From contig CACORA010000055.1 in assembly GCA_902629495.1 (NCBI GenBank), positions 1-6,801 on the forward strand: DNA of 6,801 bases, given 5' to 3'. Below are positions 1-5,102 of this stretch, piece after piece. The number at the start of each line of letters is the position of its first letter. The stretch's first letter is position 1. Origin of the DNA: Planctomycetaceae bacterium. Its GTDB lineage: Bacteria; Planctomycetota; Planctomycetia; Pirellulales; UBA1268. Below the pieces are notes generated by a model that saw only the letters and a list, made by a program, of their open reading frames with translations, was not told the DNA's origin and searched no databases. The position numbers and the translations under genes are program-made.

Positions 1-100
1 TCGGTTGGGGAATACTTTGACACTGCAATCCTCTGATTTGGATGTGATGTCATGCAGGAGTGGGTATGGAGTCAGTCATGCAAGGCCATTGCTCTTGGAC

Positions 101-220
101 ATGGTTCCTTCGAAGCACAGCCGAAAGTGTTCGATTTGGCTCGACTCGCTTCACACTGTACATGTGTGAGAGGGTTCGTCCGCATACCATGCCGCGGCAG
201 TAGAGGTGTTATGGTTCCTT
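101..220. repeat. 10-base direct repeat ATGGTTCCTT (101-110 and 211-220)
   Basis: The decamer ATGGTTCCTT occurs exactly at 101-110 and 211-220, start points 110 bases apart, flanking the 151-169 dyad. A shorter repeat, TACCATG, lies at 185-191 and 225-231. The bases next to each decamer copy differ, so the match is exactly 10 bases. A pair of regulator sites is possible; chance is not excluded. Confidence 0.3.
151..169. promoter_or_regulatory. Operator-like inverted repeat upstream of DUF1080 gene
   Basis: TCACAC at 151-156 and GTGTGA at 164-169 are perfect inverted arms around a 7-base centre (TGTACAT). The dyad ends 87 bases before the start codon at 257. A 19-base dyad of this size is typical of a site for a dimeric helix-turn-helix regulator, but could equally form a small RNA hairpin or be chance. 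No regulator gene is in the window. Confidence 0.3.
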
Positions 221-243
221 GTGTTACCATGATGTCTTGTCAT

Positions 244-250
244 GAGGAGA
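244..250 (+). promoter_or_regulatory. Ribosome binding site GAGGAGA of DUF1080 gene
   Basis: GAGGAGA lies 6 bases before the ATG at 257. It overlaps the competing upstream ATG at 242, and so decides the start in favour of 257. Confidence 0.75.
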
Positions 251-256
251 CACACG

Positions 257-913
257 ATGAATCACAAAATGACCAGTGGGATAGTGCACTATGTTCTTCT
301 TGCAGTGTTCTGCGGCTTTTTTGCGGGGAGCTCGATCGCGGATGGTGCCCAATGGGAATCGCTGTTTGATGGCACAACACTTGGTAAATGGAAACCCACA
401 GAATTCGGTGGTGAAGGGGAGGTCACCATTGAGGATGGGGTCTTAGACATCGCCATTGGTTCGGATATGAGTGGCATTACGTGGACGGGAGACTTTCCTC
501 GTACAGACTTCGAACTCGAACTTGATGCACGGCGTGATGATGGGTTTGATTTTTTCTGTGGCCTGACCTTTCCGGTTGGTGAAGGTGTGTGTTCACTTAT
601 TGTTGGCGGTTGGGGCGGAACGATTGTCGGGCTCTCCAGTGTGGACGGCTATGATGCTGCTGAAAATGACACCACGACAGCTGGAGATTTTGAATCCGAT
701 CAGTGGTACACCATTCGTGTGCAGGTCACATCGGAAACGATTGTGTGTTTTATTGATGACGAAAAAGTGGTTGAACAGGAACGGGATGGTCATACCTTTG
801 ATGTCCGAGCCGAAATGCTTCCTTCATGCCCCGTGGGTGTGGCGACGTACGCCACTGAGGCAAGTTTTCGAAATATTCGCTGGCGAACGATCAGCTCACC
901 AACTGATGAGTGA
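257..913 (+). CDS. Secreted DUF1080 (3-keto-disaccharide hydrolase-like) protein
   Basis: A 218-residue protein made of a signal peptide and one DUF1080 domain. Residues 9-27 are hydrophobic, followed by Ser-Ile-Ala-Asp, fitting export by Sec. The domain opens with the family hallmark WESLFDGTTLGKW (33-45), then the EDG turn at 59-61, GGWGG at 117-121, GLSSVDG at 125-131 and ENDTT at 136-140; it closes with a beta-strand motif, RNIRWR, at 205-210. This is a concanavalin-like beta-sandwich fold; some members hydrolyse 3-keto-glycosides, but most are uncharacterised, so the substrate is unknown. Four Cys remain in the exported part (101, 112, 164, 191) and could form disulfides. The ATG at 257 is preferred over one at 242 because GAGGAGA (244-250) lies 6 bases before it and the earlier ATG has no such site and adds charged residues before the signal. 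The stop overlaps the next gene by 8 bases. Confidence 0.88.
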   Translation: MNHKMTSGIVHYVLLAVFCGFFAGSSIADGAQWESLFDGTTLGKWKPTEFGGEGEVTIEDGVLDIAIGSDMSGITWTGDFPRTDFELELDARRDDGFDFFCGLTFPVGEGVCSLIVGGWGGTIVGLSSVDGYDAAENDTTTAGDFESDQWYTIRVQVTSETIVCFIDDEKVVEQERDGHTFDVRAEMLPSCPVGVATYATEASFRNIRWRTISSPTDE

Positions 914-1568
914 ATCAGATTCACACGATGAAAAATTACGTCGTCGCATTGCCCTGGAGGCATCCCGTCTGGTGTCGAGGGGGTTAGATTCTCAGCGTTC
1001 ACGATTTCGTGCAGCACGGAAGTTGACTCGTGGGTGGGTGCCCGAGCATGAGCTACCGAGCCATCGTGAGATTCGCGGTGGGTTTAGTCACCTGATTGGC
1101 GATCGATTCGACAGGATCCTTGAGCTTGTGCGGCCGTTGTCAAATGTGCGATTGCATAAAGCAAATGGTCTTGAAGGGGATGTTCTTGAGCAGACGCTGC
1201 AAACATTTCAACGGGTTGAGGCTGAGCGATGCTTTGATGAGGAATTGCTCACGGCAGCGCTTGTGCACGATGTTGGTCTGGCGATTGACCGAAAAGATCC
1301 GCTGACGGCAGGCCTCACCGCGCTTGAGGGATTGATTACACCGCGTACGCGGTGGTTTCTTGAGTCGTTGTCCGTCGGGCATGCCTATCGGGAGGGAACC
1401 CTTGGCCAGCGGGCGCGTCGCCGTCTTGCTTCCCATGATGATTTTGAGGACTTACTCGTCCTGTGTGAGGCATGTCGTCAGGGATATGTTCGAGGTGGTT
1501 CATATCGGTGTGTCGAGGAGACGATCGAGGTCCTGCGAGGCCTGGACGCTGGCATGCCAGAGAACTGA
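906..1568 (+). CDS. HD-like protein with apparently degenerate metal site
   Basis: A 220-residue cytoplasmic protein without signal or membrane segment. The N-terminal part (1-60) is basic and helical; its ARKL (37-40) and LPSHREIR (50-57) resemble a domain I recall, from memory only, in planctomycete HD proteins. The middle part looks like an HD domain: helix DVLEQTLQTF (92-101), then AALVHDVG (117-124) with the His-Asp doublet at 121-122. The C-terminal segment FEDLLVLCEACRQG (180-193), then ETIEVLRGL, matches the end of HD domains, where the pattern is usually Ala-Asp-Arg-x-Gly. Compared with the H...HD...D metal site, the first His is Gln96 and the last Asp is Cys190, so hydrolase activity may be lost. 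The ATG at 906 overlaps the upstream stop (ATGAGTGA) and has no Shine-Dalgarno site, suggesting translational coupling. The frame is open farther upstream, but that part overlaps the DUF1080 gene and does not resemble protein. Function unknown. Confidence 0.72.
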   Translation: MSESDSHDEKLRRRIALEASRLVSRGLDSQRSRFRAARKLTRGWVPEHELPSHREIRGGFSHLIGDRFDRILELVRPLSNVRLHKANGLEGDVLEQTLQTFQRVEAERCFDEELLTAALVHDVGLAIDRKDPLTAGLTALEGLITPRTRWFLESLSVGHAYREGTLGQRARRRLASHDDFEDLLVLCEACRQGYVRGGSYRCVEETIEVLRGLDAGMPEN

Positions 1569-1586
1569 TTTTCCCGGGTGAACGAT

Positions 1587-1598
1587 TTGCACGTGCAA
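1587..1598. repeat. Perfect 12-bp palindrome TTGCACGTGCAA
   Basis: A perfect 12-base palindrome 18 bases after the HD-like stop codon, in the gap between convergent genes. It has no loop, so a DNA-binding dimer site fits better than an RNA hairpin. No T-run follows. Role unknown. Confidence 0.35.
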
Positions 1599-1605
1599 GA
1601 AGGCT

Positions 1606-1635
1606 CTGGTCTCTACCGGGTAGAAGTATGACCAG
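1606..1635. terminator. Bulged hairpin between convergent genes, possible terminator
   Basis: CTGGTC (1606-1611) pairs with GACCAG (1630-1635), and TCTAC (1612-1616) pairs with GTAGA (1620-1624) around a CGG loop; AGTAT (1625-1629) is a one-sided bulge. This gives 11 base pairs in two stacked stems. The position, between the ends of a + gene (1568) and a - gene (1654), is where a bidirectional terminator would sit. Neither strand has a clear T-run after the stem, so a standard intrinsic terminator is not shown. Confidence 0.35.
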
Positions 1636-1653
1636 CATTCTCAGAGAGACACG

Positions 1654-2751
1654 CTAACGAACCACACGTGCACCACCGCCTCGCATTACTTTTTCCACTT
1701 CCTTGCGCGTGGCCATCGAGGTATCACCGGGTGTTGTGGAAGCAAGGGCACCGTGTGCAGCACCATACTCAACCGCCTGCTGCGGATCATTGAATTCAAG
1801 AAAACCAAATGCCAGTCCGCTTGCAAAACTATCGCCACCGCCAACACGGTCAAGAATTTCAAGTTCGCTATATTTCCGGCTGTCAAAGAATGTGCCGTCA
1901 TGCCACAAAATGGCCGACCAGTCATTCTTCGTTGCTGTGATGACCCGCCGAAGCGTTGTCGCAGCTACCTGAAAATTTGGAAATGCTGCCACGGCCTGCT
2001 CAATCATCTGTTTGAAGGCACCTGATTCGATTTCACTAATCGATTCATTGACGCCCTCAACCTCGAACCCAAGCGATGCAGTGAAATCTTCCTCATTTCC
2101 GATCATGACATCAACATGTTTGGCAATCTCACGATTCACCTCTCGAGCCTTGTCGAGTCCGCCAATACTCTTCCAGAGACTTGGTCGATAGTTGAGATCA
2201 TAGGACACAATCGTTCCATGCTTCTTGGCAGCGGAGACCGCTTCGATGGTCAGTGCAGCTGTTGTTTCAGACAGTGCTGCAAAAATGCCACCAGTGTGAA
2301 ACCATCGTACGCCATCCTCACCAAAAAGCTTTTCCCAGTTAATGTCGCCAGGCTTCAGTTGACTGGCTGCCGTGTTTCCACGGTCTGGATTTCCTACGGC
2401 ACCGCGGATGCCATATCCACGTTCTGTAAAGTTCAGTCCATTCCGGACCGTGCGACCCATGCCATCGTCATCTCGCCACACGAGATAATCTGTGCAGACG
2501 CCACCCTGCAGAATGCAATCTTCAATCAGATGACCAATTTCATTGTCCACAAATGACGATACAACGGCGGTCTTGAGTCCAAAGCATTTGCGAAGTCCTC
2601 TGGTGACGTTGTATTCCCCGCCGCCTTCCCATGCCTGGAAATGACGAGCGGTTCGAATCCGGCCTTCACCAGGATCAAGACGCAGCATGATCTCACCCAA
2701 GGAGACTGCATCAAACAGACAGGAATCATGTGACTTGATTGGCAAAGGCAT
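1654..2751 (-). CDS. kdgK: PfkB-family sugar kinase, probable 2-keto-3-deoxygluconate kinase
   Basis: A 365-residue cytoplasmic kinase of the ribokinase/PfkB family. It probably phosphorylates 2-keto-3-deoxygluconate with ATP to the 6-phosphate, which an aldolase splits to pyruvate and glyceraldehyde 3-phosphate. Seen: the N-terminal strand SLGEIMLRLDP (17-27), the glycine-rich substrate region EGGGEYNVTRGL (42-53), SYDLNYRPSLW (183-193, the D-x-N-x-R-x-x-LW pattern of KDG kinases), NEED at 219-222, and the ATP/anion-hole signature DRVGGGDSF (301-309), with Asp307 as the catalytic base. Length is slightly above the usual 310-340. The ATG at 2751 is chosen because AAAGGA sits 6 bases before it; a TTG start 15 bases upstream lacks a site. 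It is the last gene of a three-gene set, 63 bases after the Ldh_2 gene. The KDG assignment rests on motifs; other PfkB sugar-acid kinases, including sulfofructose kinase types, cannot be ruled out. Confidence 0.85.
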   Translation of the reverse strand: MPLPIKSHDSCLFDAVSLGEIMLRLDPGEGRIRTARHFQAWEGGGEYNVTRGLRKCFGLKTAVVSSFVDNEIGHLIEDCILQGGVCTDYLVWRDDDGMGRTVRNGLNFTERGYGIRGAVGNPDRGNTAASQLKPGDINWEKLFGEDGVRWFHTGGIFAALSETTAALTIEAVSAAKKHGTIVSYDLNYRPSLWKSIGGLDKAREVNREIAKHVDVMIGNEEDFTASLGFEVEGVNESISEIESGAFKQMIEQAVAAFPNFQVAATTLRRVITATKNDWSAILWHDGTFFDSRKYSELEILDRVGGGDSFASGLAFGFLEFNDPQQAVEYGAAHGALASTTPGDTSMATRKEVEKVMRGGGARVVR

Positions 2752-2814
2752 CAGACGTCCTTTCAAGAACAGGAGGTGAATACGGAAGAGGATATCGTGG
2801 AAGTGTCGATGAGG

Positions 2815-3903
2815 CTATGCAGTTGGCAGGCTATCGAGATCGAGGAGTGGTTCTCCTGCTTCTGAGGCAATGTCATTCAATGCCTTGACTTCCGCAGAAG
2901 AAAAAAGCAAACCCCCTGCAGCATCTGTGCGAGACGCGAAGTCTGCCTCAAGCTGGCCAGGCAAAAGGCATTGGTCATTTCCATGCCCGAGAATATCCTC
3001 TACCACAGCTTTCATATTCTCTGCCTGAGACCTTCCCTGAACAAATGATCCTGCGGAAATCGAATCTGGGTGAATCACCTGAAAAAAGAACCCACAGGAC
3101 TGTTTTTCTCCAGAAACCGGTGATCGGCTCCGAATCGTAGGCAGTGATCCGCCAATCAGTGCTGCAAAGATTTCGTTTATTAGGGCAAGACCATATCCCT
3201 TGTGGGCACCAAAAGGCACCAATGAAACGGCTTCATTCGGATCGGTCGTTGGTTGTCCAGACTTGTCGACTGCTGCGCCTGGAGGAAGCGGCTTTCCTTC
3301 CCGCTGGAACTGTTGTACGCGTCCCATGGCAATCACCGATGTCGCCCAGTCAATCACAATCGGAAAGCCCACTGCATCTGTTGTTGGGAATCCCCATGAA
3401 TGCGGATTCGTGCCAAGCGTTGGAAACACTCCACCGAAAGGCACAACCTCCGCAAGAGATGCCGTGCAGTTTGTGTAGGCAATATAGCCTCGTCTTGCCG
3501 CTTCCATGACGTAGCCACCGCCCCAGAGATAATGGAACGCATTGTCGACTGAAACGGTTCCCGTACCGTGCTGATCGGCCAGTTCGATACACCGGTCGAT
3601 GGCTTCCCATGCAACGGCCTGTCCAAGCTTTTTACCAGCGTCCCACACCTCTGCTGCATCAAAACGAGTAGGGATCTTTCGTATGTCTGCGTTGGGCACG
3701 CAGCCGCCCACCTTTGAGCCAAACAAGTCATCAAGGTGGACTGCCTTGATGGCGTTATGTGTGCGAATGCCGTGACGTGTAGCACTTGTTGCTAACGTCG
3801 CAGCATGGTGAGCTTCCGATGCAGAAAACCCTCTGGCCGTATATGCGGCACGCACTATGGATTCATGAGATGCAATTGGAACAACATGGAAAGTTTCAGA
3901 CAT
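2815..3903 (-). CDS. Ldh_2-family (malate/L-lactate/ureidoglycolate-type) NAD(P)-dependent oxidoreductase
   Basis: A 362-residue cytoplasmic dehydrogenase of the malate/L-lactate dehydrogenase (Ldh_2, YlbC/AllD/ComC) family, which uses a non-Rossmann NAD(P) fold to interconvert 2-hydroxyacids and 2-oxoacids. Full length for the family. Seen: RHGIRTHN (43-50), matching the family R-G-x-x-S-H-G region with Thr-His in place of Ser-His; NAFHYLWGGGY (121-131), where His124 aligns with the catalytic His of the usual S-x-H-x-G-x-x-G-Y motif; PFGGVFPTLGTNP (155-167); the DWATS strand (185-189); and FGAHKGYGL (231-239), the conserved Lys-Gly-Tyr-Gly-Leu segment. The exact substrate cannot be read from sequence: malate, lactate, sulfolactate and sugar-acid members all share these motifs. 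AAAGG lies 5 bases before the ATG. The gene follows the D-isomer dehydrogenase by 58 bases and precedes the kinase by 63, so co-transcription is likely. Confidence 0.88.
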   Translation of the reverse strand: MSETFHVVPIASHESIVRAAYTARGFSASEAHHAATLATSATRHGIRTHNAIKAVHLDDLFGSKVGGCVPNADIRKIPTRFDAAEVWDAGKKLGQAVAWEAIDRCIELADQHGTGTVSVDNAFHYLWGGGYVMEAARRGYIAYTNCTASLAEVVPFGGVFPTLGTNPHSWGFPTTDAVGFPIVIDWATSVIAMGRVQQFQREGKPLPPGAAVDKSGQPTTDPNEAVSLVPFGAHKGYGLALINEIFAALIGGSLPTIRSRSPVSGEKQSCGFFFQVIHPDSISAGSFVQGRSQAENMKAVVEDILGHGNDQCLLPGQLEADFASRTDAAGGLLFSSAEVKALNDIASEAGEPLLDLDSLPTA

Positions 3904-3961
3904 CGGAACCTTTGGTTTCTGCAGGAAATACGTGTGGATGTGTTACAGGGGATGCCAATAG

Positions 3962-4942
3962 TCAGACCACTTTCTGAATAGGGACATCGGGATTGACCTG
4001 GGCAAGTGGTTGTTCACCATGCATGGACCGAACAAGATTCGTGACGGCAGCCATCGCCTGGCGCTGCACGCTCTCAAGCGTGCGAGAACCGATGTGTGGT
4101 GTGACAATGCAATTGGGAAGACGCGTCAGTGGGTGATCAGCTGGTGGTGGCTCGTGGTCAAGTACGTCAGTGCCATAGGCACGCACACGACCGTCTGAAA
4201 GAGCAGCGGCCATGTCTGACGTGTGGACAATCTCACCACGGGCGCAATTAAGGATCACAACGTCTGGCTTCATGAGTGCAATGGTTTCATGTCGAATCAT
4301 GTCTCGGGTGTCTGGAGTGAGATTTGTATGAAGCGACAAATAGTCCACCTGTGAAAAAAGGGATTCAAGCTGTTCGGCACGCTCAACTCCATTCTCAGAT
4401 GCAAAAGCTTCGTCCCAATACACATCGAATCCAATTGGATGCATGCCGAATGCTCGAGCGCGTTTTGCGACTTCCTTCCCAATTCGCCCCATGCCGACGA
4501 TGCCAATTGTCTTGCCAAGAAGCTCACGTCCGGTTTTTCGTTTCCAGCCACCAGTGCGAGTCGAGTCCGTATGCAGTAGGAGATGCTTCTCAATTGCAAG
4601 GAGCAGAAGAAATGTATGTTCTGCAACTGTGGTGTGATTGACGCCAGGTGTAAACAATAATGGTATGCCCAAGGCAGTACATGCCTCGACATCAATCTTG
4701 TCGACACCGATGCCATATTTGCTGAGGACTTTGAGTCTCGGGAGAGCTTTTTCAAGAACGGCCTTTGTGATGAGATCATCTCCACAGATATAGCCGTCAA
4801 TCTCACCAACGGCATCAAGCGTGTCTGCTTCTGACAGTGGGCCGCGGGCAGTTACTATTTCCCAGCCGGTGTCAGCAAGTGCCTGATGGTGGTCGCCTGG
4901 GGTGTCCTGAAACGAGGTTGTGGTAATAAGTATGCGAGTCAT
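3962..4942 (-). CDS. D-isomer-specific 2-hydroxyacid dehydrogenase (phosphoglycerate dehydrogenase-like)
   Basis: A 326-residue cytoplasmic NAD-dependent dehydrogenase of the D-2-hydroxyacid family (SerA/formate dehydrogenase superfamily). Domain order: substrate-binding part (1-100), Rossmann coenzyme domain (about 101-290), return to the substrate domain. Seen: SKYGIGVDKID (74-84); GIVGMGRIG (147-155) as dinucleotide loop, followed by Asp173 at the end of the second strand, which favours NAD over NADP; the catalytic triad Arg235 (in NCARGEIV), Glu264 (in DHEPP) and His283 (in TPHIGS). No ACT or other regulatory domain follows, unlike long SerA proteins, so a catabolic role on glycerate, lactate, sulfolactate or a sugar acid is more likely than serine synthesis. 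The ATG at 4942 is the natural start of the domain (TRILITT strand) but has no Shine-Dalgarno site; the leader there is C-rich. First gene of a probable operon with the Ldh_2 dehydrogenase and PfkB kinase. Confidence 0.9.
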   Translation of the reverse strand: MTRILITTTSFQDTPGDHHQALADTGWEIVTARGPLSEADTLDAVGEIDGYICGDDLITKAVLEKALPRLKVLSKYGIGVDKIDVEACTALGIPLLFTPGVNHTTVAEHTFLLLLAIEKHLLLHTDSTRTGGWKRKTGRELLGKTIGIVGMGRIGKEVAKRARAFGMHPIGFDVYWDEAFASENGVERAEQLESLFSQVDYLSLHTNLTPDTRDMIRHETIALMKPDVVILNCARGEIVHTSDMAAALSDGRVRAYGTDVLDHEPPPADHPLTRLPNCIVTPHIGSRTLESVQRQAMAAVTNLVRSMHGEQPLAQVNPDVPIQKVV

Positions 4943-5102
4943 AAAGAATGTGGTGGGGGCGGTGGTAGGAAAAAGACTAGTTTAGTGGTGTTTCTCGCAA
5001 AGGGAATGACTGCCGCGCATTTGGGAGATGATTCACATTTGATTCTGTTGTACAGTGCATTTTCTCCTGTTTGAGTCTTCCTGAAAGGAAAATGGTATTC
5101 CT
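4943..5102. promoter_or_regulatory. Divergent control region between dehydrogenase operon and sulfatase
   Basis: These 160 bases separate two genes transcribed away from each other and must carry at least two promoters. Next to the - strand gene lies a G-rich run on the + strand (4952-4969, including GGTGGGGGCGG). Next to the sulfatase, GATTC occurs at 5029-5033 and 5041-5045, and TGTACAGTG at 5049-5057 is the reverse complement of CACTGTACA at 154-162. TTGATT-like and TTGTAC-like hexamers are present, but no spacing gives a convincing -35/-10 pair. A shared regulator for both directions is plausible but only inferred. Confidence 0.5.
5084..5089 (+). promoter_or_regulatory. Candidate ribosome binding site AAAGGA of sulfatase
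   Basis: AAAGGA lies 13 bases before the ATG at 5103, a little far. An ATG at 5092 is only 2 bases away and its frame stops after four codons (TGA at 5104-5106), so it cannot be the sulfatase start. Confidence 0.45.

Larger units (their letters stand above)
1..256. other. Upstream non-coding stretch, no convincing gene
   Basis: No reading frame here looks like a real protein. Frame 1 stops at 34-36, and could only be the last eleven codons of an upstream gene. Frame 2 stays open from the window edge to 169 but its translation is rich in Ser, His, Arg and Cys and resembles nothing I know. A frame starting at 52 runs into the first real gene in another register and looks like a shadow. The stretch probably holds the control region of the DUF1080 gene. 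A TTGACA-like hexamer lies at 17-22, but no good -10 box follows at the usual distance, so I do not call a promoter. Confidence 0.5.
1654..4942 (-). other. Probable three-gene operon: two 2-hydroxyacid dehydrogenases and a KDG-type kinase
   Basis: Three genes point the same way with gaps of 58 and 63 bases. I see no terminator or clear promoter in either gap, so one transcript starting in 4943-5102 is likely. The content (two hydroxyacid/oxoacid oxidoreductases and a 2-keto-3-deoxy sugar acid kinase) suggests breakdown of a sugar acid or related hydroxyacid. Aldolase, dehydratase and transporter are not in the window, so the pathway is incomplete here. Confidence 0.6.

Noticed and set aside
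17..45. TTGACA-led sigma70-type promoter
   Set aside because: The -35 hexamer is good, but no A/T-rich -10 hexamer follows at 16-18 bases, and planctomycete promoters are poorly predicted by this consensus.
52..369. 105-codon + strand frame starting upstream and overlapping the DUF1080 gene
   Set aside because: It overlaps the signal peptide region of a well-supported gene in another frame, is rich in Cys, Ser and His, and matches no family I know.
576..905. Upstream extension of the HD-like frame by 110 codons
   Set aside because: It lies wholly inside the DUF1080 gene in another frame and reads like random sequence; the ATG at 906 gives a natural N-terminus and a stop/start overlap.
2116..2556. 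146-codon + strand frame inside the kinase gene
   Set aside because: Antisense shadow of a strongly supported kinase; no recognisable domain.
2752..2766. TTG start five codons upstream for the PfkB kinase
   Set aside because: The ATG at 2751 has AAAGGA at 6-base spacing; the TTG has no ribosome site on its own strand. The AGGAGGTGA at 2771-2779 is on the opposite strand.
4297..4818. 173-codon - strand frame inside the D-isomer dehydrogenase
   Set aside because: Out-of-frame shadow of a gene whose catalytic and NAD motifs are all intact.
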